A DNA stretch of 64,000 bases from Actinomycetota bacterium (GTDB lineage Bacteria > Actinomycetota > Actinomycetes > Mycobacteriales > Mycobacteriaceae), in contig JAFDWN010000048.1 of assembly GCA_018268465.1 (NCBI GenBank), forward strand, positions 18,158-82,157, written 5' to 3'. How positions within the stretch are numbered: the stretch's first letter is position 1; the number at the start of each line of letters is the position of its first letter. The notes beneath the pieces were generated by a model that was not told the DNA's origin, made no database searches, and saw only the letters and a program-made list of their open reading frames with translations. The position numbers and the translations under genes were made by a program. Below are positions 27,341-36,888 of this stretch, piece after piece.

Positions 27341-28597
27341 ATGTCAGAACTTCCGCTCTCCGGGATCAAGGTGATCGACTTCACCGGCGTCCAGGCGGGC
27401 CCGGCGTGCACCCAGATGCTCGCCTGGTTCGGAGCCGACGTACTGAAGGTGGAGCGCCCGGGTGGGGGTGACGTCACGCGGAATCAGCTGCGCGACATCC
27501 CCGAGCTCGACGCCCTCTACTTCACGATGCTCAACAGCAACAAGCGTTCGCTGGCCATCGACACCAAGTCGCCCGAGGGCCTGGCCGTGATGGAGAAGCT
27601 GGTCCGCGAGGCCGACGTCCTGGTGGAGAACTTCGCCCCCGGCGCGATGGACCGCATGGGCCTGTCGTGGGAGCAGCTGCAGGAGTGGAACCCGCGCCTG
27701 ATCTTCGGCTCGGTCAAGGGCTTCAACGACGACTCCTCGTGGAATGACCTCAAGGTCTACGAGAACGTCGCCCAGTGCGCCGGCGGCGCCGCGTCGACCA
27801 CCGGTTTCTGGGACGGCCCGCCGACCGTCAGCGGTGCCGCGCTCGGTGACAGCAACACCGGCATGCACCTGCTGATCGGCCTGCTCGCCGCGATCATCCA
27901 CCGCGACAAGACCGGCAAGGGCCAGCGGGTGTCGGTGTCCATGCAGGACGCCGTCCTCAACCTGTGCCGCGTCAAGCTGCGCGACCAGCAGCGTCTGGAC
28001 AAGATCGGCTACCTCGAGGAGTACCCGCAGTGGCCGAACGGTGAGTTCACCGACGTCGTGCCCCGTGGCGGCAACGCCGGTGGCGGCGGCCAGCCCGGCT
28101 GGGTGGTCAAGTGCAAGGGCTGGGAGTCCGATCCCAATGCCTACATCTACTTCACCATCCAGGAGCAGAACTGGAAGCGCACCGCCGAGGCCATCGGCCG
28201 GCCGGAGTGGGTCACCGATCCCGGTTACAACACGGCTCGCGCCCGCCAGGACAAGATCTTCGACATCTTTGCCGAGATCGAGAAGTGGCTGGCCGACAAG
28301 ACCAAGTACGAAGCGGTCGACATCCTGCGCAAGTGGGAGGTGCCGTGCGCGCCGGTCATGTCGATGAAGGAGATCGCCGAGGACGCCGATCTGCGCAAGT
28401 CGGGCACCGTCGCCGAGGTGGAGCAGCCGGGTCGTGGCACGTTCCTCACCGTGGGCAGCCCGGTGAAGTTCTCGTCGTTCAAGCCGGACATCAAGGCCGC
28501 GCCGCTGCTCGGTGAGCACACCGATCAGGTCCTGGCCGAGCTCGGTTACGACGCCGAGGCGATCGCCAAGCTGCACGAGAGCAAGGTCGTCGTCTAG
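27341..28597 (+). CDS. frc: Formyl-CoA:oxalate CoA-transferase (YfdW-like)
   Basis: A 418-aa family III CoA-transferase, strongly resembling E. coli YfdW and Oxalobacter Frc from [20 protein letters not shown] to the end. The catalytic aspartate is Asp170 in [14 protein letters not shown], and the flexible glycine loop [10 protein letters not shown] is at about 245-254. It moves CoA from formyl-CoA (or succinyl-CoA) to oxalate. ATG 27341 has AAAGGAAAGGAAA upstream. It is second in the oxc-frc operon; a perfect hairpin terminates it. Confidence 0.96.
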   Translation: MSELPLSGIKVIDFTGVQAGPACTQMLAWFGADVLKVERPGGGDVTRNQLRDIPELDALYFTMLNSNKRSLAIDTKSPEGLAVMEKLVREADVLVENFAPGAMDRMGLSWEQLQEWNPRLIFGSVKGFNDDSSWNDLKVYENVAQCAGGAASTTGFWDGPPTVSGAALGDSNTGMHLLIGLLAAIIHRDKTGKGQRVSVSMQDAVLNLCRVKLRDQQRLDKIGYLEEYPQWPNGEFTDVVPRGGNAGGGGQPGWVVKCKGWESDPNAYIYFTIQEQNWKRTAEAIGRPEWVTDPGYNTARARQDKIFDIFAEIEKWLADKTKYEAVDILRKWEVPCAPVMSMKEIAEDADLRKSGTVAEVEQPGRGTFLTVGSPVKFSSFKPDIKAAPLLGEHTDQVLAELGYDAEAIAKLHESKVVV

Positions 28598-28683
28598 TCG
28601 ATCACTCCATGTCCGCGCTCTGCCGGCACGCCGAGGGGGAGCCCGGGCGCGTCGGCGGGATTCCCCGGCGCGGGCGAAGTGAG

Positions 28684-28714
28684 AACCGCCCCAGGTCCTC
28701 GACCTGGGGCGGTT
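28684..28714. terminator. Rho-independent-type terminator after frc
   Basis: AACCGCCCCAGGTC pairs perfectly (14 bp) with GACCTGGGGCGGTT across CTC, followed by TTC. Confidence 0.88.
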
Positions 28715-28791
28715 TCACATCCCGGCCCCGACGCCCCGCTAGTGTGATCTACATCGCACCGAAATCCGCGCGGGCCTGGCCATCACATACT

Positions 28792-28804
28792 GCATACAGT
28801 ATTA
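28792..28804. promoter_or_regulatory. GntR-type palindrome (fds promoter)
   Basis: GCATACAGTATTA keeps one full arm and most of the other (10 of 12 fixed positions). It ends 32 nt before fdsG, the same distance as in the sulfatase promoter; TATTAT at 28800 is a good -10 box. Confidence 0.65.
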
Positions 28805-28836
28805 TCGCTGTATCTATTCGGCGGGAGGAGGCGCTC

Positions 28837-29328
28837 ATGAATCCGACATCCACGGGTGGGGCGACCACAACGACAGAGTCTCGGGTCCGGGCGATCGCCG
28901 CCTCCCATCGCGGGCAGCGCGGCGCACTGATACCCATCCTGCATTCGATCCAGGAAGATCTCGGCTACGTTCCCGCCGAGGCCATCGCGGTGCTCGCCGA
29001 CGAACTCAACCTGTCCCGCGCCGACGTGCACGGCGTGGTCACCTTCTATCACGACTTCCGGTCCGAACCGGCCGGCCGCACCACCGTGCGGGTGTGCCGC
29101 GCCGAGGCCTGTCAGTCCCTGGGCGCGGGCCGACTGGTCGACCACCTGCGTGAGCGCCACGGCATGGCGCTGGGGGAGACCAGCGCCGACGGCGCGGTCA
29201 CCGTCGAGCAGGTGTTCTGCCTGGGCAACTGCGCGCTGGGCCCGGCGGCGCAGGTCAACGGGCGACTGGTGGGCCGCGTCGACGAGGCGCGCCTGACTTC
29301 GATTCTCGACGAGGCGGTTGCACGATGA
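28837..29328 (+). CDS. fdsG: NAD-dependent formate dehydrogenase gamma subunit (NuoE-like)
   Basis: A 163-aa thioredoxin-like [2Fe-2S] protein with cluster ligands Cys87, Cys92, Cys128 and Cys132 (CRAEACQSLG, CLGNCALGP), as in NuoE and FdsG. It passes electrons within the soluble NAD-dependent formate dehydrogenase. ATG 28837 follows GGGAGGAGG; an open frame back to 28609 crosses the terminator and operator. Its stop overlaps fdsB by 4 nt. It is the first gene of fdsGBAD. Confidence 0.93.
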   Translation: MNPTSTGGATTTTESRVRAIAASHRGQRGALIPILHSIQEDLGYVPAEAIAVLADELNLSRADVHGVVTFYHDFRSEPAGRTTVRVCRAEACQSLGAGRLVDHLRERHGMALGETSADGAVTVEQVFCLGNCALGPAAQVNGRLVGRVDEARLTSILDEAVAR

Positions 29329-30932
29329 GCGATTCGACCACGCCGGTCACGGTCTACGTGCCCTGCGACTCCGCGGCCCGATCCGTCGGCGCCGACGCGG
29401 TGGCCGACGCCCTGGTCGGTGCGGCCGCGCGCCACGGACATCCGATCCGGGTGGTGCGCAACGGCACTCGAGGAATGCTGTGGCTCGAGCCGCTGGTCGA
29501 GGTGGAGACTCCCGAGGGGCGCGTCGGCTACGGGCCGGTGGCGGCATCGGACGTGGACGAACTCGTGGCCGCCGGCCTGCTCGGCGGCGCGGATCTGCCG
29601 TCACGGGTGGGTCTCGTCGACGAACTGCCCTGGCTGGCATCGCAGAACCGGGTGACCTTCGCCAGGGTCGGAATCACCGACCCGCTCTCCCCGGACGACT
29701 ACGTGCGCCACGGCGGCCTGGCCGGGCTGACCCGCGCCCTGGAGATGACCCCTGCCGAGGTCGTCGCCGAGGTGACCGAATCGGGCTTGCGCGGGCGCGG
29801 TGGTGCGGGATTCCCCGCCGGCATCAAGTGGAAGACGGTGCTGGAGTGCACCGACCCGCTGAAGTTCGTGTGCTGCAACGCCGATGAGGGGGACAGCGGG
29901 ACCTTCGCCGACCGGATCGTCATGGAGGGTGACCCCTTCATGCTCATCGAGGGCATGACGATCGCCGCGCACGCCGTCGGGGCCACCGAGGGCTACGTCT
30001 ACATCCGGTCGGAATACCCCGATGCGGTGGCCGCGATGCGCACCGCCATCGAACTCGCCCGCGGCCGGGGCTGGCTCGGCGAGAACATCCTGGGCTCGTC
30101 GCTGAACTACGACATGCATGTGCGCGTCGGCGGCGGGGCCTATATCTGCGGCGAAGAGACCTCCATGCTGGAAAGCCTGGAAGGCAAACGCGGCATGGTG
30201 CGGGCGAAGCCGCCCATCCCGGCCATCAACGGCCTGTTCGGCAAGCCGACCGTCGTCAACAACGTGCTGACGCTGGCGACCGTGCCGAAGATCCTCGCCG
30301 ACGGCGCGCCCGCCTACCAGAAGCTCGGCGTCGAGCGTTCGCGCGGCACCCAGGTGTTCCAGCTCGGCGGCAACATCGCCCAGGGCGGCATCGTCGAGAC
30401 GGACTTCGGCATCTCGCTGGGTGAGCTCGTGAACGGGTACGGCGGCGGCACCCTCTCGGGGCGTGCGGTGCGCGCCGTGCAGGTGGGCGGTCCGCTCGGC
30501 GCGTATCTGCCGACCGCCCAGTTCGATCTCCCCATGGACTACGAGGCGTTCGTGGCCGCGGGCGCCATGGTCGGCCACGGCGGCATCGTGGTGTTCGACG
30601 ACACCGTGGACATGGCCTCCCAGGCGCGGTTCGCGATGGAGTTCTGCGCGGCCGAGTCGTGCGGCAAGTGCACCCCGTGCCGGGTCGGCTCGGTGCGCGG
30701 TATGGAGGTGATCGACCGGATCGTCGCCGGCGAGAACCGCGACGAGAACCTGGCCGTGCTCGAAGACCTGTGTGACGTCATGACCGACGGATCGCTCTGC
30801 GCCATGGGCGGTCTCACACCCATGCCGGTGCGCAGCGCGATCACGCATTTCCCCGACGACTTCTTCGCCCCCAGAGCGGGCGGAACGACCATCCCCCTGA
30901 GTATCAGCGTGAGGACGGAAGGTAAGCCATGA
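29325..30932 (+). CDS. fdsB: NAD-dependent formate dehydrogenase beta subunit (NuoF-like)
   Basis: A 535-aa flavoprotein. It has an N-terminal extension, then the NADH/FMN-binding NuoF core (SGLRGRGGAGFPAGIKW, then CCNADEGDSGTFADR and GGGAYICGEETSMLESLEGK) and a C-terminal [4Fe-4S] site ESCGKCTPCRVGSVRG. It reduces NAD+ with electrons from formate. It overlaps fdsG and fdsA by 4 nt each, so synthesis is tightly coupled. Confidence 0.94.
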   Translation: MSDSTTPVTVYVPCDSAARSVGADAVADALVGAAARHGHPIRVVRNGTRGMLWLEPLVEVETPEGRVGYGPVAASDVDELVAAGLLGGADLPSRVGLVDELPWLASQNRVTFARVGITDPLSPDDYVRHGGLAGLTRALEMTPAEVVAEVTESGLRGRGGAGFPAGIKWKTVLECTDPLKFVCCNADEGDSGTFADRIVMEGDPFMLIEGMTIAAHAVGATEGYVYIRSEYPDAVAAMRTAIELARGRGWLGENILGSSLNYDMHVRVGGGAYICGEETSMLESLEGKRGMVRAKPPIPAINGLFGKPTVVNNVLTLATVPKILADGAPAYQKLGVERSRGTQVFQLGGNIAQGGIVETDFGISLGELVNGYGGGTLSGRAVRAVQVGGPLGAYLPTAQFDLPMDYEAFVAAGAMVGHGGIVVFDDTVDMASQARFAMEFCAAESCGKCTPCRVGSVRGMEVIDRIVAGENRDENLAVLEDLCDVMTDGSLCAMGGLTPMPVRSAITHFPDDFFAPRAGGTTIPLSISVRTEGKP

Positions 30933-33748
30933 CCCTGCTTGACGAACCCGACTACGGAACCCCGGCCAAGGACGGTCCGGCCACGGTCTCGCTGGAGGTC
31001 GACGGACTTCCGGTGTCCGTCCCGGAGGGCACCTCCGTCATGCGGGCGGCCGCGCTGGCCGGCATCGACGTGCCGAAACTGTGCGCCACCGACACCCTCG
31101 AGGCGTTCGGTTCGTGCCGACTGTGCTTGGTGGAGATCGACGGTCGCCGCGGCACGCCCGCGTCGTGCACCACCCCGGTCGCCGACGGCATGGTGGTCCG
31201 CACCCAGACGCCCAAGGTGGCCAAGCTCCGCGAGAACGTCATGGAGCTCTACATTTCCGACCACCCGCTGGACTGCCTCACCTGCTCGGCCAACGGCGAC
31301 TGCGAGTTGCAGGACATGGCGGGCGCGGTCGGGCTGCGGCAGGTCCGATACGGCTACGAGGGGGCCAACCACCTCGACTCGGTCAAAGACCAGAGCAACC
31401 CGTACTTCGACTTCGACCCGGCCAAGTGCATCGTGTGCTCCCGCTGTGTGCGGGCGTGCGACGAGATCCAGGGCACCTTCGCGCTGACGATCGAGGGCCG
31501 GGGTTTCTCGTCCAAGGTGTCGCCCGGCGCGGCCGAGAGTTTCATGGACTCCGAATGCGTGTCCTGCGGCGCCTGCGTGCAGGCCTGCCCGACGGCCACG
31601 CTGCAGGAGAAGTCTGTCATCGAACTCGGCATGCCCTCCCGGTCGGTGGTCACGACCTGCGCCTACTGCGGCGTGGGCTGCTCGTTCAAGGCGGAGCTGC
31701 GCGGCGACGAACTGGTCCGCATGGTCCCCCACAAGGACGGCGGCGCCAACGAGGGCCATTCCTGTGTGAAGGGCCGGTTCGCGTTCGGCTACGCCACCCA
31801 TCCGGATCGGGTGTTGCGGCCCATGGTGCGCGAGAAGATCACCGATCCGTGGCGTGAAGTCGAATGGGACGAGGCCATCGGCACCGTCGCCCGCAAGATG
31901 CTCGACATCCGGGCGCGGTTCGGCTCGGAGGCCATCGGCGCCATCACATCGTCGCGCTGCACCAACGAAGAGGTCTACGTCGTCCAGAAGATGGTGCGTG
32001 CCGCCTTCGGCAGCAACAACGTGGACACGTGCGCCCGGGTGTGCCACTCGCCCACCGGATACGGCCTCAAGCAGACCTTCGGCGAATCGGCGGGCACCCA
32101 GGACTTCCGGTCGGTGGACCAGGCCGACGTCATCATGGTCATCGGGGCCAACCCCACCGACGGCCACCCGGTGTTCGCCTCCCGGATGAAGCAGCGGCTG
32201 CGCCAGGGCGCGAAGCTCATCGTCGTCGACCCCCGCCGTATCGACCTGGTGCGCTCGCCGCATATCGAGGCCGAACACCACCTGCCGCTGCGGCCGGGCA
32301 CCAACGTGGCGATCGTCAACGCCATGGCCCATGTGATCGCCACCGAGGGCCTCTTCGACCAGGAGTTCGTCACCTCGCGCTGCGAGGGATTCGAGGAGTG
32401 GGTGGAGTTCATCTCCCGCCCGGAGAACAGCCCCGAGGCCGTGGAGCCGATCACCGGGGTGCCGGCCGCCGACGTGCGCGACGCGGCGCGGCTGTACGCC
32501 ACGGCCGGTAACGGGGCCATCTACTACGGCCTCGGCGTCACCGAGCACAGCCAGGGTTCCACCATGGTGATGGGTATGGCCAACCTCGCGATGGCGTGCG
32601 GCAACATCGGGCGCGACGGCGTCGGGGTGAACCCCCTGCGCGGCCAGAACAACGTCCAGGGCAGCTGCGACATGGGGTCGTTCCCCCACGAACTGCCCGG
32701 CTACCGGCACATCTCCGATGACGCGGTCCGCCAGATCTTCGAGAACCTCTGGGGCACAACCCTGTTCCCCGAGCCGGGGTTGCGTATCCCGAACATGTTC
32801 GACGCCGCGATCGACGGGACCTTCCGCGGTCTTTTCGTCCACGGCGAGGACATCGCGCAATCCGATCCCAATGTGCAGCACGTGCTGGCCGCGCTGAGCT
32901 CGATGGAGCTGGTGGTGGTGCAGGACCTGTTCCTCAACGAGACCGCGCAGTTCGCGCATGTGTTCCTGCCCGGTGCGTCGTTCCTGGAGAAGGACGGCAC
33001 CTTCACCAACGCCGAGCGCCGGATCAACCGGGTTCGAGCGGTGATGAAGCCGAAGAGCGGTATGCACGAATGGGATATCGTGTGCCAGATCGCCACCGCG
33101 ATGGGCTACCCGATGCGCTACGACCACCCGGGCCAGATCATGGACGAGATCGCTTCGGTCACACCGACATTCGCGGGTGTGTCGTTCGAGCGGCTGGATC
33201 AGCTGGGCAGCATCCAGTGGCCGTGCGACGAGGAGGCCCCGGAGGGCACCCCGATCATGCACATCGAGACGTTCACCCGGGGCAAGGGGCATTTCATGCC
33301 GACGCCCTTCGTGCCGACCGACGAGCGCAGTACTCGGCGTTTCCCGCTCATCCTCACCACCGGCCGGATCCTGAGTCAGTACAACGTCGGTGCGCAAACG
33401 CGCCGCACCGCCAACGTCGCCTGGCACCGCGAGGACGTCCTGGAGATCCATCCCCACGACGCCGAGGACCGCGGGATCACCGACGGTGACGAGGTCACCC
33501 TGGCCAGTCGGGTCGGCGAGACCCGGTTGCGGGCGCAGATTTCCGACCGGATGCCCGCGGGGGTCGTGTACACCACGTTCCACTATCCCGGCACCGGCGC
33601 CAATGTCGTGACGACGGAAAACTCGGACTGGGCGACAAACTGCCCGGAATACAAGGTGACCGCCGTCCAGGTGTCCCTTGCCCGTCCGGTCACGCTGGAT
33701 GCCGAGCAGGCCGACGGCAGTGTGTTCGCTACAGGATTGGTGGATTGA
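30929..33748 (+). CDS. fdsA: NAD-dependent formate dehydrogenase alpha (molybdenum) subunit
   Basis: A 939-aa catalytic subunit. N-terminal [2Fe-2S] ligands are Cys52, Cys63, Cys66 and Cys80; the His-Cys3 cluster is His112, Cys116, Cys119 and Cys125; two ferredoxin-like [4Fe-4S] sets follow (CIVCSRCVRAC, CVSCGACVQAC), then CAYCGVGCSF and the bis-MGD domain. The Mo ligand is Cys372 in ARVCHSPTGYG, so this is a cysteine, not selenocysteine, enzyme. It oxidises formate to CO2 in the cytoplasm. FdhD, encoded at 35605, is needed to sulfurate its cofactor. Confidence 0.96.
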   Translation: MTLLDEPDYGTPAKDGPATVSLEVDGLPVSVPEGTSVMRAAALAGIDVPKLCATDTLEAFGSCRLCLVEIDGRRGTPASCTTPVADGMVVRTQTPKVAKLRENVMELYISDHPLDCLTCSANGDCELQDMAGAVGLRQVRYGYEGANHLDSVKDQSNPYFDFDPAKCIVCSRCVRACDEIQGTFALTIEGRGFSSKVSPGAAESFMDSECVSCGACVQACPTATLQEKSVIELGMPSRSVVTTCAYCGVGCSFKAELRGDELVRMVPHKDGGANEGHSCVKGRFAFGYATHPDRVLRPMVREKITDPWREVEWDEAIGTVARKMLDIRARFGSEAIGAITSSRCTNEEVYVVQKMVRAAFGSNNVDTCARVCHSPTGYGLKQTFGESAGTQDFRSVDQADVIMVIGANPTDGHPVFASRMKQRLRQGAKLIVVDPRRIDLVRSPHIEAEHHLPLRPGTNVAIVNAMAHVIATEGLFDQEFVTSRCEGFEEWVEFISRPENSPEAVEPITGVPAADVRDAARLYATAGNGAIYYGLGVTEHSQGSTMVMGMANLAMACGNIGRDGVGVNPLRGQNNVQGSCDMGSFPHELPGYRHISDDAVRQIFENLWGTTLFPEPGLRIPNMFDAAIDGTFRGLFVHGEDIAQSDPNVQHVLAALSSMELVVVQDLFLNETAQFAHVFLPGASFLEKDGTFTNAERRINRVRAVMKPKSGMHEWDIVCQIATAMGYPMRYDHPGQIMDEIASVTPTFAGVSFERLDQLGSIQWPCDEEAPEGTPIMHIETFTRGKGHFMPTPFVPTDERSTRRFPLILTTGRILSQYNVGAQTRRTANVAWHREDVLEIHPHDAEDRGITDGDEVTLASRVGETRLRAQISDRMPAGVVYTTFHYPGTGANVVTTENSDWATNCPEYKVTAVQVSLARPVTLDAEQADGSVFATGLVD

Positions 33749-33749
33749 C

Positions 33750-33971
33750 ATGTCGCACGACGTGCCGACGGAGATCCGTCTGGTCAACAAGATCGCCGTT
33801 CATTTTGACTATCTGCCCACCGAGGAGGCGGCCGCCGCGGTGGCCGACCACGTCACCAAGTTCTGGAATCCGCGGATGAAGCGGCGGCTCTTCGAGCTCG
33901 TCGACGCGCAGATCGACGCACTGGTGCCGGTGGCCGCTGCCGCGGCCGCACTGCTGCGGCAGCCGGTCTGA
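33750..33971 (+). CDS. fdsD: Formate dehydrogenase delta subunit
   Basis: A 73-aa protein (MSHDVPTEIRLVNKIAVHFD, then FWNPRMKRRLFELVD) matching the small FdsD subunit/accessory protein that helps assemble or stabilise FdsGBA. It starts 1 nt after the fdsA stop and ends the operon before two strong hairpins. Confidence 0.92.
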   Translation: MSHDVPTEIRLVNKIAVHFDYLPTEEAAAAVADHVTKFWNPRMKRRLFELVDAQIDALVPVAAAAAALLRQPV

Positions 33972-33976
33972 TCCTC

Positions 33977-34007
33977 GCACTGCTGCGGGCGGGTCCCGCA
34001 GCAGTGC
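33977..34007. terminator. Terminator hairpin after fdsD
   Basis: GCACTGCTGCGGG pairs with CCCGCAGCAGTGC, 13 bp perfect with a 5-nt loop, starting 6 nt after the fdsD stop. Confidence 0.8.
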
Positions 34008-34021
34008 TCTCCCAGTACGAT

Positions 34022-34074
34022 CCGAACGCCGATGCGCGGGAACCGGAATCCGGTTCCCGCGCATCGGCGTTCGG
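34022..34074. terminator. 25-bp perfect hairpin between fdsD and OFA transporter
   Basis: The arms 34022-34046 and 34050-34074 are fully complementary over 25 bp with an AAT loop. It ends 1 nt before the stop codon of the convergent transporter gene, so it should terminate both strands. The stem is unusually long for a plain terminator. Confidence 0.85.
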
Positions 34075-34075
34075 G

Positions 34076-35419
34076 TCAGGGCAGGTGGATCGGCGGGTAT
34101 CCGGGGCGGTGCAGCAGCCGCGTCAGCGCGGCCGCGCTCAGACTGACGACGCCTGCGGCGGCGAACACCACCGGGAGGTTCTGGGAGGCGATCGATGCGG
34201 CGGGCAGTCCGACACCGATGATGCCGCCGACGATCTTGGCGCTGTACACCAGCCCGAAGTTGCGAACGGAATTGCGCTCCCCGAAATAGTCGGCGACCAG
34301 GCTCGCGAACAGCGAGTAGAACGCGCCACCGGCCAGTCCGCTCAGCGCGGCGGCTGCCACGAAGGCCGCCGCCTGGTGATGTGCGGCGCAATAGACCAGG
34401 GACAGCTGCGCCACACCCTGCAGCAGCAGGGCGGCACTGAGCGTGCGGCGCCTGCCGTGGCGATCGGAGATCCGGCTGACCACGGTGCGTCCCGCGCCGT
34501 TGACCACAGCCAGCATCCCGGCCGCCGTCGCGGCGACGCCGAGGCCGAAACCGTTGGCCATGGCCATGATCGGGACGTACACGATCGCCAGGAGGGATAC
34601 CGCGGCGGCGAACACCAGGATCAGATACATCGCCGCGAACGCCGAGGTGCGCGCCGCCTGCCCGGGGGAGTATTGACGCACGGCGGGCGCGTTGTTGGTC
34701 AGGCTGCGGTTCACCCGCTTGTCGACGGCCCAAAGTTTGGGATCCACCTCCGGCGGCCACCAGCCCGCCGGGGGATCGCGGAAGAAGGCGCCGGCGACGG
34801 CCACGACGGCCACGATGCCCAGGCCCACTCCGGTGAAGATCGCCGACTGGTTCTGAGGCGTCAGGCCCACGGCAAACAGCGCGATCAGCGGTACCGCCCC
34901 GTAGCCGAAGGCCCCGGTGACCAAACCGATCCGTGCTCCGCGCTGTTCGGGATACCACTTGGCGACGGTGGCGGAGCATGTTGCGTAGACGATGCCGGCC
35001 CCCGTACCCGAGAGCACGGAGTAACCGAGGATCGCGAGCGCGAGGCTGTCGGTGTGGGCGAGTGTGACCGGACCTGCACCGCACAGCAGCGCGCCGATGA
35101 GCATCGTCCGCGACGGGGAGAGGGCGAACCGGTGGTTCAGCGCCGCCGTCGGTGCGGCGGCACCGGCCTGGAACACCACCCAGAGGGCCAGCACCCACAG
35201 GGCGCCCGTGAGGCCGGCACCGTCGGGGCGCAGCGATGTCAGTGCGACGGCATACCCGAACTGCAGGACGCCGATCGCGGCCATCGCCGCCCAGGGCAGC
35301 CAGAGCATCCACGCGCGGGAGCGGCCCATGATGTCCTGAGGTCGCTCGCCGACCCGGTACGACCGCCCGTGCAGGTCTCGGATCTCCAGCACCGCGACAC
35401 CGCCATCTTTACCGGACAT
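34076..35419 (-). CDS. OFA-type MFS transporter 1 (oxalate/formate antiporter family)
   Basis: A 447-aa, 12-helix MFS protein of the OFA family. Shared landmarks with the two paralogues in this window are YRVGERPQDIMGRSRAWMLW, YATCSATVAKWYPEQRGARI, FFRDPPAGWWPPEVDP and ADYFGERNSVRNFGLVYSAK. It is the most diverged of the three. It likely imports oxalate or exchanges it for formate/bicarbonate. The promoter carries a perfect island palindrome 19 nt before the ATG, and the gene is divergent from fdhD, pointing to formate or oxalate traffic. Confidence 0.88.
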   Translation of the reverse strand: MSGKDGGVAVLEIRDLHGRSYRVGERPQDIMGRSRAWMLWLPWAAMAAIGVLQFGYAVALTSLRPDGAGLTGALWVLALWVVFQAGAAAPTAALNHRFALSPSRTMLIGALLCGAGPVTLAHTDSLALAILGYSVLSGTGAGIVYATCSATVAKWYPEQRGARIGLVTGAFGYGAVPLIALFAVGLTPQNQSAIFTGVGLGIVAVVAVAGAFFRDPPAGWWPPEVDPKLWAVDKRVNRSLTNNAPAVRQYSPGQAARTSAFAAMYLILVFAAAVSLLAIVYVPIMAMANGFGLGVAATAAGMLAVVNGAGRTVVSRISDRHGRRRTLSAALLLQGVAQLSLVYCAAHHQAAAFVAAAALSGLAGGAFYSLFASLVADYFGERNSVRNFGLVYSAKIVGGIIGVGLPAASIASQNLPVVFAAAGVVSLSAAALTRLLHRPGYPPIHLP

Positions 35420-35438
35420 GGCCCACCTCCGCAGGAGT

Positions 35439-35451
35439 GCATACAGTATGC
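35439..35451. promoter_or_regulatory. GntR-type palindrome, perfect copy (OFA1 promoter)
   Basis: GCATACAGTATGC lies 19 nt upstream of the OFA1 start in the divergent OFA1-fdhD region. Confidence 0.85.
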
Positions 35452-35516
35452 GACTATTAAACTATGATCTGCATCACATGTCCAGCGTCCATGTGTCATG
35501 GATAACTCAGGATCTT

Positions 35517-35529
35517 GCAGACAGTATGC
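35517..35529. promoter_or_regulatory. GntR-type palindrome, one mismatch (fdhD promoter)
   Basis: GCAGACAGTATGC lies 75 nt upstream of the fdhD ATG and 78 bp from the OFA1 copy, so each divergent promoter has its own site. Confidence 0.7.
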
Positions 35530-35604
35530 GATGTGGGTAGGCTCGCGAGTGCTCAGAAACGGGCCGACGCCGGCCCGGCATGCCGAGGGAACCGAGGTCA
35601 GGAC

Positions 35605-36453
35605 ATGGGGCGTGTCACCAGTCGACGCCGCGTCACCCGGCTCGTCGACGGTCAGGTCAGCGCGCGGCCCGACACGCTGGTCGTCGAGGAACCCCTGGAG
35701 ATCCGGGTCGCCGGACGGCCGCTGACGGTGACCATGCGAACGCCGGGTCACGACTTCGACCTGGCCGCAGGCTTTCTGGTCAGCGAAGGTGTGGTGCGGC
35801 GCGGCCGCGAAGTCGCCGGCATCCGGTACTGCGCCGGCGCCACCGACGACGGAGCCAACACCTACAACGTCGTCGACGTGGTGCTCGCCGCCGACGTGCC
35901 ACCGCCGGACCCCTCCCTGGAGCGCAACTTCTACACGACGTCGTCGTGCGGGCTATGCGGCAAGGCGAGCCTGGACGCGGTGCGCACCACGGCGGCATGG
36001 TCGGTGCACGACGACCCCCTGCGGGTGGATGCCGCCACGGTCGCCGCGCTGCCCGACCGCCTGCGCGCGGCCCAGCAGATCTTCTCGAGGACCGGAGGTC
36101 TGCACGCGGCGGGACTGTTCAGCGCGGATGGCGAATTGCTGTGCCTGCGTGAAGATGTCGGGCGGCACAACGCCGTCGACAAGGTCATCGGATGGGCGCT
36201 GCGCGAGGACCGGCTGCCGTTGCGCGGTACGCAGCTGCTGGTGAGTGGTCGCGCCTCGTTCGAATTGGTGCAGAAAGCCGTCATGGCGGGCATACCCCTG
36301 CTGGCTGCGGTGTCGGCGCCGTCGTCGCTGGCGGCCGATCTCGCCGCCGACAACGGGCTCACCCTCATCGGCTTCCTGCGCGGCACGACGATGAACGTCT
36401 ACTGCGGCGGGCACCGGCTCGGTGTCGGGGATACGGCGCTCGTCGACGCCTGA
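35605..36453 (+). CDS. fdhD: Formate dehydrogenase accessory sulfurtransferase FdhD
   Basis: A 282-aa FdhD with the sulfur-carrying Cys115 and Cys118 in [14 protein letters not shown], plus [20 protein letters not shown] and [16 protein letters not shown]. It transfers sulfur from a cysteine desulfurase to the Mo cofactor, which is required for formate dehydrogenase activity. ATG 35605 ([10 protein letters not shown]) is chosen; the open frame to 35515 covers the operator. It lies near fdsGBAD but in its own transcription unit. Confidence 0.94.
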   Translation: MGRVTSRRRVTRLVDGQVSARPDTLVVEEPLEIRVAGRPLTVTMRTPGHDFDLAAGFLVSEGVVRRGREVAGIRYCAGATDDGANTYNVVDVVLAADVPPPDPSLERNFYTTSSCGLCGKASLDAVRTTAAWSVHDDPLRVDAATVAALPDRLRAAQQIFSRTGGLHAAGLFSADGELLCLREDVGRHNAVDKVIGWALREDRLPLRGTQLLVSGRASFELVQKAVMAGIPLLAAVSAPSSLAADLAADNGLTLIGFLRGTTMNVYCGGHRLGVGDTALVDA

Positions 36454-36563
36454 CGTCCCGTCACCCCCGGCGGCGGGCCGTTGCGCCGCCCGAAATGAGG
36501 CCGGGGAAAGCGGCGGACGGCCGCGTGCGGGCGAGGCTGCTGAGGTCGGCGAATCCGACCATT

Positions 36564-36576
36564 GCATACAGTATGC
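36564..36576. promoter_or_regulatory. GntR-type palindrome, perfect copy (pnt promoter)
   Basis: GCATACAGTATGC lies 325 nt upstream of pntAA and 156 nt upstream of the 51-aa ORF. No other gene faces away from it, so the pnt transcript must start here if the site is functional. Confidence 0.8.
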
Positions 36577-36694
36577 TATTCGCATATCCTTCTCCCAGGC
36601 CGAGAGCATCGTTGCCCGCCTGATGCCGTGCGCGCCAGCCGCGGCCGGACCGCCAACACCCAGGTCGGCGGCCCGACCAGGCTCATCACACGGG

Positions 36695-36714
36695 ACAGGA
36701 CGCTGTCCTGTTTT
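36695..36714 (+). terminator. Hairpin with T-run in the pnt leader (possible attenuator)
   Basis: ACAGGAC-GCT-GTCCTGT is a perfect 7-bp hairpin followed directly by TTT. It lies inside the inferred leader of the pnt operon, so it could attenuate transcription, or end fdhD read-through. Confidence 0.5.
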
Positions 36715-36732
36715 CACCGCCGGAAGAGGAAT

Positions 36733-36888
36733 ATGAGGCCGATCCGAGCAAGCCGGACAGTGCCGGCGATCGCAGGCGCGCCAGCGCGGCGTCCCACCCC
36801 TTCGGGGTTCGTCTCCCTCGTGACGGCCGCGGCCGAATCATCGGGCGGCGATGCCTGGCGTACCGACATGGCCTACTCGAGAAAGTAG
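36733..36888 (+). CDS. Possible 51-aa leader peptide/small protein before pntAA
   Basis: An ORF of 51 codons from ATG 36733 (MRPIRASRTVPAIAGAPARR, ending TDMAYSRK) with GGAAGAGG 5 nt upstream, a better ribosome site than that of pntAA. It stops 13 nt before the pntAA ATG, close enough for translational coupling. The peptide is basic and has no membrane segment or recognisable domain. It may be a leader peptide or a chance frame. Confidence 0.35.
   Translation: MRPIRASRTVPAIAGAPARRPTPSGFVSLVTAAAESSGGDAWRTDMAYSRK

Larger units (their letters stand above)
36454..36732. other. Long leader/promoter region before pnt operon
   Basis: 279 bp between fdhD and the 51-aa ORF. It holds the perfect palindrome at 36564 and the hairpin at 36695. 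No conserved gene was seen. Confidence 0.6.
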
